64,000 bases of DNA, taken from NCBI RefSeq assembly GCF_018139145.2, contig NC_059482.1:23707332-23771331 (forward strand), written 5' to 3'. The notes under the pieces are model-generated. The model saw only the letters and a list, made by a program, of their open reading frames with translations, did not search any database and had not been told where the DNA came from. Origin of the DNA: Gymnogyps californianus. Lineage: Eukaryota > Chordata > Aves > Accipitriformes > Cathartidae. Shown here one piece after another: positions 45,916 through 57,560 of this stretch. The position numbers were made by a program, and so were the translations under genes. Positions within the stretch are counted from its first letter, which is position 1; every line of letters starts with the position of its first letter.

Positions 45916-48704
45916 TGCTCTTTTCAATGTGCTGCAGGGAAACAGGTCTGAGCCCATCATGGGCCTGCCTGCAGAGATGTGGTGGGCAGGGAGGACAAGG
46001 GGGACACCTTGGCCACCAACCCTACCAGGGGCTGCACCGCTGGGAGAGGGGGACCAGGGTGCCCATGGAGGAGAGCCCAGGACCTCAGGGTGCATGTGGA
46101 GGGGAGCTGTGGGATGCTTTGGCTTTGAGGCAGCCATAGGCAGAGTGCCCCATATGTTGGGCGTGGATGGAGACTGGAAAGCTGCCAGTTGTGGCCCAAC
46201 AAGGTTGGATCCAAAGGGTGTGCACTGGGGAAGGAAAGACCCATGGCTGCACAACTCTGGGGATGAGCAGGGTCCTCGGGAGATCCAGCCTCCCTGTCCT
46301 CTTCCAGGACTGCAGGCTCCCTGTTTGTCTCCCCATCAAGGTCTGAGTGTCCCAGGCCACAGCCCCTTCCAAATGCATGAAGCCCTCCCTGGGAAGGATC
46401 CTCTCCCTGCATCCTAGCCCTCATCCCTGCTCCAGTGTGTCAGTGTCTGCCTTGTACTGGGGTGCTCCAGACTGGTCCCACTCCCTGAAGAGGGTCCCAG
46501 AGCCAGGGCATGGAGGGAGAGTGACTGTGTAGTCCACACACACAGTTGCCTGGGGTGGGTGGAGAAGAGCCTGGCCACGTGGGGAGGGAATGCAAACCCC
46601 CAAGACTGAGCTGAGATGTGGGCAGGCAGCCTGAGAGCCTTTCTTGGCTGGTTTGGCTGGAGGGGTCTGCTGGTTGCCCTGCCTTTGGTTCTTCCTCTGT
46701 CCTGCTCCAGCCTTGAGGCTGCTCTCTTGCTGGCCCCTCTCTCCTTCTGCTTTGGTTTTGGGGGCCTCCCTCCTGCCCCTTCTCTCTCTTTCCAGCATTA
46801 GGCTCTCCCTCCTCTGGTCTTTGGATCTTCTCTGGCAGGGACGTCCATTTGGGCCCCCCTCTCTGCTGTCCCTCGCCTCCCCACCCCCAGCCTGAGTAAG
46901 CCTCATCTGGGTGGGAGGAGACTGGAATAGTCCTGGTGGGGCTGGGATGGGGTGTCTCCTGCCTGCCTCTAGGACTGGAGACTATCGTTGTGGTGTCAAG
47001 GCAGCTGCAGCTGGGATAGCTGAGCTGCTGCGAGGGAGCAGCCATGTGAGGACCCGAAGACCACAGAGGAGCAAGGACCTGCTGCTGCAGGATACGGGGA
47101 GGCCACAGCCACGCTTGGGATGCTGGAGGGACAGTGAAGCCCCCCTTTGAGGTGGGGGGGGCTCTGGCTGGGAGGGGGTAGGATGTTATTTATGAGGGTT
47201 TTCTGTTAATTAGCACCTTTGTGCTTAGATGCTGGCAGATTGGAGGCCTCTGAGGGTGCATGGCAGAGGGGGCTAGATCTACGGGAGACACCCTGAGCCT
47301 CCTGCCACCCTCAGCAACAGTGCTGACACCTGAGCTGCTGGGTACCACCCGGCATGAAAAGGGAGGGGGCTCAGGTGGGACAGGACACATCCTCCCTTTT
47401 CTTCCTCCCAGTATGAGGCTGGGTGATCCCAGGGCAGGACTGCAGCATCCCCGAGGCTGAGGGAAGGGAACTCCTGCTGCACGGCCCTGGCTGGGGCCGG
47501 GCTCTGTTCCCAGCCCCTCTGCCAAGCTGCCATGCAGACAGACTTCTGACAACCCCCAGCCATGGGTACATACATGACCATCTGTGCTGGAAGGGTCCCC
47601 CTTTTCCCAGCTGTCCCAGGGACCCTGATAACACACATCTCCTTGCTCAACCCATCGGCTTCCCAAGGACCTGGTCCCAGCTCCCACATGCTTGGGGATG
47701 GGGGGAGTTAGGGGCCTCCATGCCTTGCCATCAGTCCCAGCCAGCCCTGACCCCCCGCCTTCCCTATCCCTCTCCTTGGGGAAGGGGAACCTTGAATTTT
47801 CCCCCATCCCTGGCCCCTTCCCTTGCTGCTCCTCCACCACAGGGCCACCCCATGTCCCCACCCAGCTCCCCCATGGGTGCTGCAAGCACGGGGCACCCCT
47901 ATCTTCTGCTTTCCCCTGGCTCCTCGAGGGTCCTGTTCCCCTGGTACCACCTTTGAACCCACCCGCGTGGGCCAGGGCTGCCCCAGGCACCCGTCGCCTG
48001 CCTCCCCCTGCCCTCCCTGTCCTGCTGCTGGGGCAGTCCCGCAGCTGGGCTTGCTGTGATGGGCACAGGATCCAGCCATCAGCAGAAGCAGCAGCTCTGC
48101 CAGGGTCCCCAGAGACATGCTGTAGGGATTGCTGATGGAGGTCACATCAACCACACAGGCTGTACCTCATCTTACATTCCCTTGGGATGGTCTCTTAACT
48201 GACTGCTCATGGTAGGTTTGAATTGTTCTGAATCACCTTTTTCAGGAACAAGTATGACGCAGAATATGTATCATCTATAGACACCTTCTCCATCATTCAT
48301 TTATAACGTGCTGGTTCTAGCAGGAGTTCTGCAAAGATCCACACTTGCAAGTCAAGCGTTAATTGTTCCATCTCTTGCCTTTTCCTTCATTCTCATTGCT
48401 CCTTCTTGTAGACTCTCCCTTTCCTCCCACAGGAGCCGCCCAAGGCTGTGGACTGACTGCATGGGTGGCAGCTTTGCTGACCAGGACGCTGGGGCTCTGG
48501 GACACAGGAGGCTGCGTTGCCACAGGGAGCTCCTGTTCTGTGCCATTGGCGGGGGGAAGCAGAGGTGACAAGCTGAGGCTGGACACCTCACCAGAAGGCA
48601 GCTGCAATGAGGGGCAGCTGGTGAGTGTGTGTGCCTGTACTAGTGACCTCCTGTCTCTACCAGCCAACGAGGAGGAAGGGGACTTGGCTGTCTATGTTTA
48701 TGTT
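45916..48704. other. Intergenic downstream of NDRG4, no gene seen
   Basis: GC-rich sequence with overlapping chance frames on both strands. No SETD6 or other methyltransferase similarity was found. A copy of a 105-bp direct repeat lies at 48515-48620. Confidence 0.55.
48515..48620 (+). repeat. 105-bp direct repeat, copy A
   Basis: Shares GGAGCTCCTGTTCTGTGCC and onward through GGTGACAAGCTGAGGCTGG and GCAATGAGGGGCAGCT with copy B at 50884-50988, same orientation. The two copies bracket the antisense CR1. Possibly the 5' part of the same CR1 family as the + strand element that follows copy B. Confidence 0.85.
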
Positions 48705-50105
48705 TTATCATAAATGGTTTGGTTTGGAAGGGACCTTTAAAGATCATCTAGTTCACGCCTCCCGCCCTGTACAGGAACATCTTTCACTACCTCAGGTTGC
48801 TCAAAGCCCTGTCCAACCTGACTCTGAACATTTCCAGTGACGGGGCATCCACAACTTCTCTGGGCAACCTGTTCTAGTGTCTCACCACCACCATACTCAA
48901 AAAACTCTTTCTTATGTCTAATCTAAACCTATCTTCTTTCAGTTTAAAACCATTGCCCCCTGTCCTGTCACTACAGGCCTTCGTAAATAGTCTTCCTCCA
49001 TCTTTCTTATAAGCCTCCTTTACATATTGAAAGGTCGCAATAAGGTCTCCCCAGAGCCTTCTCTTCTCCAGGCTGAACAATCCCAACTCTCTCAGCCTTT
49101 CTCCACAGGAGAGGTGTTCCAGCCCTCTGAGCATTTCCGTGGCCCTCCTCTGGACCCTGCTCTGGAAAGACAGGTCCATGTCTTTCTCGTGTTGGGGACC
49201 CCACAGCTGCACGCAGTGCTCCAGGTGGGATCTCACCAGAGCGGAGCAGAGGGGCAGAATCACCTCCCTCGACCTGCTGGCCACGCTTCTTTTGATGCAG
49301 CCCAGGATATGCGTGGCTTCCTGGGCTGTGAGCGCACACTGCCGGCTCATGTCCAATTTGTCACCCACCAGTATCCCCAAGTCATTCTCTGCAGGGCTGC
49401 TCTCCGACCATTCCCCCTAGTCTGTACAGATACTGGGGATTGCCTCAACCCAGGGGCAGGACCTTGCACTTGGCCTTCTGGAACTTCATGAGATCCTCAG
49501 GAGCCCACTCCTCCAGCCTGTCAAGGTCCCTCTGGATGGCATCCGTTCCCTCAAGTGAATCAACTGCACCACTCAGCTTGGTGTGAACCTGCAAACTTGC
49601 TGAGGGTGCACTCAATCCCACTGTCTGTGTCATCGATGAAGATATTGAGCACTATTGGTCCCTGTACGGACCCTTAAGGGACACCGCTCGCTCCTGGTTT
49701 CCACTTGGACGCTGAGCCATTGACTGTAACTCTTTGGACATGGCAATCCAGCCTGTTCCTTATCCATCTAACAGTACACCCTTCAAACCCATACCTCTCC
49801 AAGTTCAAGATAAGAATGTTGTAGGGGACCGTACCAAAGGCCTTACAGAAGTTCAGGGAGATGCCATCAGTAGCTCTTCCCTTGTCCACTGATGCAGTCA
49901 CTCCATTGCAGAAGGCCACTACATTAGTCAGGTACAATCTGCCCTTGGTGAAGCCATGTTGGCTGTCTCTAATCACCTCCCTGTCTTCCATATGTTTCAA
50001 CATGTCTTCCAGGAGGATCTGTTCCCTGATCTTACTGGGCACAGAGGTGAGGCTGACTGGTCGGTAGTTCCCAGGGTCCTCCTTATTACCCTTTTTAAAA
50101 ATGGG
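48705..50105 (-). mobile_element. CR1 LINE, 5'-truncated, RT domain to 3' end
   Basis: Read on the - strand it starts within reverse transcriptase ([20 protein letters not shown] at about 50100-50030) and continues with [10 protein letters not shown]. After a frame break it runs through the ORF2 C-terminal region, including [19 protein letters not shown] and [19 protein letters not shown]. It ends in a typical CR1 3' UTR at 48705-48760 (GATGATCTTTAAAGGTCCC). At least two frame disruptions (near 49640 and 49460) make it inactive. It lacks the endonuclease half. Confidence 0.93.
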
Positions 50106-50499
50106 TGGGAGTCCAGTATGTAAGTGCTGTTGAAGGCAGCACCTTGTCTGTGGCCGTCTGTGTGACCAGCCATTGCAGTGCCCCGTGTGCGTGCATATGC
50201 GTCTGGGATACGTGTCCAGCTTCGTTACCGGCTGAACCTGCAAACAGGAAAGCAGCAGCCACGTGCCTCAGCCTGGGCAGGGAGCCCGTGTCCCCAGGCA
50301 CTGCTCCGGGCTCCAGCAGTCGGGCTGGAGAGGACCTGGGCTGGAGCGGTTGGAGGCGGTGGCTGTGCTTCTTACATCACTTAACAATGTAGGCATGTTA
50401 GAGCACTGAAAAGCATAGAGATCTCTGTCTTTATAATTAGCAACAGCATTTACGGGGCTGCGTTAATAAAGTGTAAAGCTCTTCCGGTCAGCCCTGCAG

Positions 50500-50562
50500 C
50501 AGTTGGGCAGTTAGACTAGATGACCGTTGTAGGTCTCTTCCAGCTGAACTATTCTGTTCTAA
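50500..50562 (+). repeat. CR1 LINE 3' tail fragment
   Basis: Contains GACTAGATGACCGTTGTAGG followed by TCTCTTCCAGCTGAACTATTCTG, the classic 3' end of avian CR1 elements. Only the tail remains. Confidence 0.75.
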
Positions 50563-50883
50563 TTCATGCAGCCTTTTGCTTGCTGCCAACAGCAGGAGAC
50601 TCTCAGGGACACAGGAGGCTGAGCATCGTGCAGTCGTGTGCCCTGGCCAGGCAAAGGCCAGCAGCACGCAGAAACTTGCTGTGGGATGTGTCAGGGAAAG
50701 GCCAAAGGCAGGCCAAGGGAGGGAACGAGGTGGGCCAGGGAGGAAGAAGCTGGAGGGACTTTTGTTTCTGAAAAAGTACAATTTCTGGGGCAAGAACGGA
50801 GCTCTCTCAAGCTCTCTGCGTGGGTTTGGTCTGCTTTTCTCCTCATTCTAAGAAAGAAAACAGCACCTCCTCCGAGCCGGCAG

Positions 50884-50988
50884 CATTGCCACGGGGAGCT
50901 CCTGTTCTGTGCCGTTGGTGGGGGGGAGCAGAGGTGACAAGCTGAGGCTGGACACCTCATGGGAAGGCAGCTGCAATGAGGGGCAGCT
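50884..50988 (+). repeat. 105-bp direct repeat, copy B
   Basis: Partner of copy A at 48515-48620 with roughly 90% identity by eye. Immediately precedes the + strand CR1 endonuclease fragment and may be part of its 5' region. Confidence 0.8.
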
Positions 50989-51149
50989 CAGTCAGCATCG
51001 AGGGGCTTCGCTGTCTGCTTCTAGCTGCCCCTGAAATAACTTGGCTGTGGCTGGAAGCAAGGAAGTGCCTGCAAGGCAGCATGGTGGAGCAATCCTCCAA
51101 ACCCTCTCCAGGAACTCAACACGCTGAGGTGCCTCTCTAAAGTGCCTGT

Positions 51150-52225
51150 GGGCTAATGCAGGCAGCATGGGGAGTAAACGTGAGGAATGAGAGATCTGCG
51201 CGCACTTGCAGGGCTACGACATCGTTGGGATCACGGAGGCATTGTGGGATGGCTCCCATGACTGGAGTCTTGCAATGGAGGGACACGGGCTCTTTAGGAA
51301 GGACAGACGAGGAAGGGGAGTTGCCCTTCATGTGAGAGAGCAGCTGGAGTGCGTGGAGCTCTGCCTGGGGACGGAAGAGGAGTCGACAGAGAGCTGCTTA
51401 GAGAGAGGACAGGCAAAGGTGACACGTATAGTGGGTGCCTGCTAAAGGCCACCTGACCAGGAAGAACAAGTGGATCAGGCCTTCTACAGGCAGACAGGAG
51501 CAGCCTCATGATCGCAGGCCCTGGTCCTCCTGGGGAACTTCAGCCCCCCTCAGACCTGCTGAAGGGACAACACAGCTGGACATAAGCAATCCAGGCAGTT
51601 CCTGCAGTGCAGCAATGAGAACTTGCTCCTCCAAGTGACAGAGGGGCCAACGAGGAAAGGGGCTCTGCTGGACCTCATCCTCACCAGTCAGGAGGGGCTC
51701 ACTGGGAATGTGAAGATCGAAGGCAGCCTTGGCTGCAGCCACCATGAGATGGTGGAGTTGAGGAATGTGAGGGCAGGGAGGACGGTGACAAGCAAGCTCA
51801 CGACCCAGGACTTCCGGAGAGCAGACTTTGGCCTCGTTAAAGGTCTGCTTGGAAGAGTCCCCTGGGATAAGGCCCTGGCAGGAAGGGGGGGCCCAAGAAA
51901 GCTGCTTCATATTCAAGGATCACATCTTCCAAGCTCAAGAGAGGTCCGTCCCAGCGAACAGCAGGTTAGGCCAAAATGCCAGGAGGCCTGCGTGGATGAA
52001 GAAGGAGCTCCTGGCCAAACTCAAACAAAAAAGGAAGCACAGGAGGGCGGAAGCAAGGACGGGTAACCTGGGAGGAATACAGACGCATTGTCTGAGCATC
52101 TAGGGAGGAAGTTAGGAGAGCTAAAGCCCAAATGGAACTGAATCTGGCCAGGGATGTCAAAGACAACAAGAAGGGCTTCTCTAAGTACACAGGAGACAAA
52201 AGGCAGACTAGGGACAATGTGGGCC
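51150..52225 (+). mobile_element. CR1 LINE fragment, endonuclease domain
   Basis: Encodes, with several frame breaks, the CR1 ORF2 APE-type endonuclease: YDIVGITEALWDGSHDW at ~51210, RRGRGVALHVREQLECVELC, LLLQVTEGPTRKGALLDLIL (~51620-51690) and GCSHHEMVEL. It then continues into the linker AWMKKELLAKLKQKRKHRR and [13 protein letters not shown] sequence before ending near DNVGP. The catalytic SDH block is changed to SHH. It lacks RT and the 3' end, so it is complementary in content to the antisense CR1 at 48.7-50.1 kb. Confidence 0.9.
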
Positions 52226-52794
52226 CATTGCATTCCCCTTGGCGTCCACTGACTTGTCCTTCCCTTTCCTTCTAGGTTCTTGAGGTGTGAATAATCTGAA
52301 CAATAATCTAAACAACGTCTTTGAGATGTCTTCGTCTAAAGGAGTCCTTAGGCTCCCCTTATGGTCAGAGTAAAGAAATAGGCCTCTCTGGGTCCAGTTA
52401 CCTCGTTCTGAAGTAGAGGCCCAGAAGAGAGACTTCAAAGCTACAATTCACGCAGCCTTTTTCTCGCTGCCAACAGCAAGGAGACCGTTGGGTGACTTAC
52501 TCAGATCTCTTTATTGTGGTTTTCTGAAGCAAAGTGAAAGTAATCCCACCCTGGGTGTCTGTTCCTTGCTCCGCCCAACACATGCGTCTGACTGCCCTGC
52601 TGTTTTTTTCCCCCTTCTACTCAGTCTCTTCAATGCCAGCTTAAAAAGTCCTTCTGTTTTCAAGATGCTAGCTGGTTAATTTCTTCTGGCATGTCACAAA
52701 TATTTGGGGATTTTAAGAAGTCACTTATTTGAATGTATTAAAATAATTAATTTTGGCAGATACTGTGTAAGTCTAATAAAATCTCTGAACGCAT

Positions 52795-55700
52795 ACTTAG
52801 TTTGTAGGCACCTGATTAAGACAGTTATCAAACAGCCAATGGTTCTTTCAGCAGTTCTCTCTAAAATTGACTTGCACCAATATGCAACTGCAGGAGATTT
52901 TCTGAAAGATACTCATCTATTCTGCAGCAATGCCTTGGAGTACAAGCGCAGGGAAATATCCTGGAGGTGAGGATGTGTCTTTATCCTTCATTTAGAAAAC
53001 TTCTAAAATGTATAGATTGATAAATGTTGTCTGTGGACAGTAGACTTTGGATTAGATAATTTTAAACATCCATAGAGAGCATATATGGCCAGACTGCAAA
53101 TGTTGTAGCCTTAAACTACTTGGACATGAAATTATGATAGAAGCATTAAGCCATAACTACTGCTTTTGCCTTTATAATTAACTTCTATGTTGTTAAGCTA
53201 AAAATATTCACTCAGCTAACCTTTCAGAACCTACCTATGACAAGAGCAACACTTTTTTATGTGATCAGAAAGAAAGATTTCATTGGCTGGTAGAAAATAC
53301 TCAGTTCTGACTGTAAAATTCAGATCATCTCATTGGACACTAAGCTTATATTCTGAGAGGTACTGCTTACGCCATAGTGACAGAAGAAATGGATGAGGAT
53401 TTAGAGCAACTTTGTGAAGAAATTCAAGAACCTCCTAAGAAAATAAGTATGTGTTTTAATGCTAAAGATTTTAAGACTTGCCTCAGTATTTTTGACCAAA
53501 AATGCCAAAGTTCTTTGGTATCTGTTCTTTACCACAAGGCTGTAGCTCATCAAAGTACATCTTATTGCTATGTGATGCCAAAGCAGAACTCTCTGGGTAC
53601 AAGAAAACAGATTCAAAAATGCAATAAAAAAATGTAAATGTCAGTGTTGCCTGTAGATGCCAGTACACCCCTCTCTAATGACAAACTGCATTTTATTCAC
53701 ACTTTCTTGGTGAAGTTGCTGAGGTCACTGATATCTTCTCTGTTCTTGGGACATAAGAGGTTCTGTGATGCCTGACTCTTTATGCCAGAGGTGTTACATT
53801 TTTTTATTTACTTTACAATGTGAGATCAATCCAGAGGTCATTCATTCCATATGGTTATGAATTAAAGTTGAAGTACAGTGGTTGGTTTATACTGTAAAAC
53901 ACTGGCCTTGATGACCTGACTGACATTTAATAGCCCCTAAGCTGCTAACTCTTGAAGTTGAAAATGTTGTGTATGGCAGTTTTTGACCACTCAGCTAGTT
54001 TTTAGTTATATGAAACAGTATTTACTCCCTTTCCTCCTCTTCCTCCATTTCCCTCCCTTCTTCCCCTTCCCTCTCATGCCAAAATGCATGCTCCTTCTTA
54101 CTGTGATTTGTAATTGAAGAGATTAGACTTGCAAAATAAAGGGGAAAAACAGGAGAGCAACAGTAATGCATATGTGAAGGAAAGATCATTATTTCTTCAC
54201 TGTACTCCTCCTGTGAGAACGACATGAAGGAACAAAGGGACTTGGGTTTCTTGCAGTTAAAATGCATTATATGGTGCAAAGTTTCCCGGTCTCACTGGCA
54301 TAAGCGGGGATTTTGCCACTGACTTCACCCACATGCTTTGTGTGATATTCCGTGAATAGAAAGAATACAGACAATTTTTTCTCCTTCAACTATTCCCTTA
54401 AAATGGTCTCTTCAGCTCTTCCCAACATGTAGTTATCTTTTGAAGTTTACAGCTTTATAAAAGTTTTGAAAAAGAGCTTGTCTCAAAACGCTTTTCTACT
54501 GTTCATCTATATTAGTTCATGTAATAAGACAGTAAGCAACTTGACCTAATAACCTTGCTTTGTGCTAATGCTTCTGTATTGGGTTTGCATGGCAAGGTTT
54601 TGGTATTGGAGGGGCTACCGGGGTGGCTTCTGTGAGAAGATGCCAGAAGCTTCCCCTATGTCCAACGGAGCCAATGCCAGCCAGCTCAAGATGGACCCGC
54701 TGCTGGCCAAGGCTGAGCCCATCAGCGATGGTGGTAGCGCCTCTGTGACAGCATAGTTAAGAAGAGGAAAAAAACAGCTGTGCAAGAGCAGCTGGAGAGA
54801 GGAGTGAGAATATGTGAGAGGAACAACTGTGCAGACACCACGGTCGGTGAAGAAGGAGGGGGAGGAGGTGCTCCAGGCGCCGGAGCAGAGATTCCCCTGC
54901 AGCCCGTGGCGAAGACCATGGTGAGGCAGGCTGTCCCCCTGCAGCCCACGGAGGTTAACGGTGGAGCAGATCTCCACCTGCAGCCCGTGGAGGACCCCAT
55001 GCCGGAGCAGGGGGATGCCCGAAGGAGGCTGTGACCCCATGGAGAGCCCGCACTGGAGCAGGCCCCTGGCAGGACCTGTGACCCCACAGAGGGGAGCCCA
55101 GGCTGGAGCAGGTTTTCTGGCAGGACTTGTGATCCCGCGGGGGACCCACGCTGGAGCAGTCCATTCCTGAAGGACTGCACCCTGTGGAAAGGACCCATGC
55201 TGGAGCAGTTCATGAAGAACTGCAGCCGGTGGGAAGGACCCACATTGGAGAAGTTTGTGGAGGAATGTCTCCTGTGGGTGGGATCCCACACTGGAGCACG
55301 TGAGGAGGAAGGAACAGCAGAGACAATGCGTAATGAACTGATGGCAACCCCCGTTCCCCATCCCCCTGTGCCGCTCGGGGTGAGGAGGTAGAGAAATTGG
55401 GAGCAAAGTTGAGCCCAGGAAGAAGGGAGGGGTGAGGGGAAGGTGTTTTAAGATTGTTTTTATTTCTTATTATGCTACTCTGACCTTTGATTGGCAATAA
55501 ATTAAAATTAATTTCCCCAAGTCGAGTCTGTTTTGTCCGTGACGGTAATTGCTGAGTGATCTCCCTGTCCTTATCTCGACTCATGAACCTTTCGTTATAT
55601 TTTCTCTCCCCTGTCCAGCTGAGGAGGGGGAGTGATAGAGCAGCTTTGGTGGGCACCTGGCATCCAGCCAAGGTCAATGCACCACACAGCTTCCTATCCA

Positions 55701-57560
55701 AAGTAAGAATTTTCTGCTCATGAACTCCTGAAGGTGGTTGGTGAATGAATTTATATAGCTGGCTTGTAAAAATCTAATAGCAAATGGACCCCATTAGCTT
55801 GCAACCCTTTCTCTAGACTTATACAGGGAGACAGACAATGGTACTTCAGTTCCTTTGATCGTTTCCCTTGTGAGTCGAGAAAGATGAGGATGCTGGATTT
55901 GGAAGGAAGAACTGGTTTGGTATGGTTTGGATTACTTTTTCTGTTGTCTTTGTAGATGTGTCAAAAAGAAAACGCAGAAAGAACAAACGGTCTTCAGGTA
56001 GTATAACAAAGAGGAGGTGGAGTTTTCAATTCAATAAAGAGAATAAAGTTCCAGAAGAAGACCGAGATGAAGTAGGGAGTGGGGGAGAAGAGCTTCTGGG
56101 AAAACATGTGTCTTTCTTACATGGATCACAATGAAGTTAAGTTCACACAGGATTCTTCTACAGAAGAAAGTGAAAACGTACTTCAAGAACGTCAGAAAAA
56201 TGGCAATGAAAATAAATCTGAGATAGGACATGAGAGAGAGACTTTTCTTTGATGTGGCTACATCTGCTTCTGAAAAGGAGAGTGCTAACCTTCCTGAATA
56301 GTTAGAGCTAAGAAAGCAAAATGAAATTTCTGATTTCCAAATAACAGAAAGCTCTGAAGAGGGAGATTCAAATGGTAAGTGAAAGGTCCAGCAGGTCATG
56401 TAGCTCCTTTTTCTTGCTGAAGAGGATTATGCTATTTATTAGCTTTAGCCTTCTTTCAGTTCATTCTCTTATTTCTGATTTCTCTCTCTGTCACTGTAGA
56501 TAGAGATTGTACTCCAGGTACAGGATAGTTAAGTGATACTGTATTCCAGATAAACAGAAATCCCAACTTAAGAAATTTGTGTCATTCCAGATACCTGGGC
56601 TAGATGTTTTCTGGCAGAGTGGCAATGGGTGATGAGTGTGGAGAAAGTGATGGAAAGGCTCACAGCGCCAGCTTCCCCACTGACTGTGGATTACTGTGGT
56701 CTCCAACTATGTTTAGTTTCAATTTTTTTTATACTGAAGTAGGACATTCTCTTGCAACATGTATAATTGCAAAGTACTCTGTTAAACAATGCCAATTAAA
56801 ACAATTTATTGGCAAGAGATACAGGCTGTGATAATTCAACCTATAATGGACTATGACTGTTGTGTTTCCACACCTGGTGCAGACTTCTGTTGACTTCTCT
56901 TCTTGCTTTTGGTGAACTAAATTGTAGACGAGATTATCTTCCTAATTTTTAGTTGAAAAGGCTTGTTGAATTTTAAAATAGCCCACTGACAACCTGCTAG
57001 TACTGTTGGTTATTAATGTTGTCTTAACAGTTTTTATAATGGCTTTTGGTTCTTTTTTTGGTTGGTTGGTTGGGGGTTTTTTGCATGCTTTGATGTATTA
57101 TGAACATGTTAATGAAAAGGACCTTTGTTTCTAGCAGTGATAATTTGAAACCTGAAGTTGGTAGGTTGACATAAAGCTAATCATAGATAAAACAGAAATT
57201 CTTTCAAAAGCCAGTATTATAATTTTACATTCATACTATTACAGCACAGTAAGGGTTTGCCAGTCCCTCCCAGGAGGAGGGAAGGAGTTATCCTGGGCTA
57301 CAGCTGGAGAAATGGTTGAAAATGGGCCTAGCTGCAGGGGGTAAAAGAGGTTCCTCTGCATGAACTGGAGAGGGTAGAACTATGCTGGGTTTACGCTAAT
57401 TAGTCCAATTCTCTGATCTTTTCCTGTAGAAGAGGATTTCTGAGTTGCCAGAACTGAACAGAAATCTTCCAGAGGCATCCATGGTCCGAGTCAGGCATTG
57501 CCAGCATGGAGTCGGTTTAGATCTGTTTGATATTCAGTCTTCGGATTCAAGCTCCTGGAA
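52795..57560 (+). pseudogene. Intron-containing ATAD2-like pseudogene fragment (bromodomain and downstream region)
   Basis: Similar to ATAD2, the nuclear AAA+ ATPase with a bromodomain that binds acetylated histones. Segment 1 (~52795-52966) encodes TVIKQPM and SKIDLHQY, then FCSNALEY, with donor GTGAGG at 52967 and a one-base insertion before the end. Segment 2 (53324-53446) follows an AG acceptor, completes PGD in the correct phase, has a stop at 53341-53343, then reads DEDLEQLCEEIQE and ends at donor GTATGT. Segment 3 (~53546-53640) contains YCYVMPKQNS. Segment 4 (55956-56374) starts SKRKRRKNKRSSGS, has two frame breaks and a stop, and ends at donor GTAAGT. A further exon-like block (~57431-57560) is less sure. 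The AAA+ domain is absent. Retained introns indicate a duplicated rather than retrotransposed copy; residues agree better with ATAD2 than with ATAD2B. Confidence 0.82.
54575..55688 (+). mobile_element. Avian ERV solo LTR, 1.1 kb (LTR5), inside the ATAD2-like pseudogene
   Basis: An LTR of a widespread avian type, starting TGTATTGGGTTTGCATGG and ending ACCACACA. It is flanked by a perfect 5-bp target duplication, GCTTC, at 54570-54574 and 55689-55693. The middle (~54850-55290) consists of degenerate ~45-bp tandem units centred on a CTGGAGCAG core. AATAAA at 55497-55502 is its likely polyadenylation signal. No internal viral genes; unrelated in sequence to LTR1-LTR4. Open frames across it are not supported as genes. 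Confidence 0.9.

Noticed and set aside
46421..48154. Several 100-266-codon frames downstream of NDRG4 as possible SETD6
   Set aside because: None shows SET-domain motifs or the RuBisCO-methyltransferase substrate-binding region; compositions are low complexity.
48246..48305. Exon-like block after a TTTTTCAG acceptor (reads NKYDAEYVSSIDT)
   Set aside because: No donor in phase and no recognised family; not in frame with the ATAD2-like segments. Left unannotated.
54780..55034. 84-codon + strand frame within LTR5
   Set aside because: Falls inside the LTR tandem array, whose GGAGCAG units keep frames open; not a gene.
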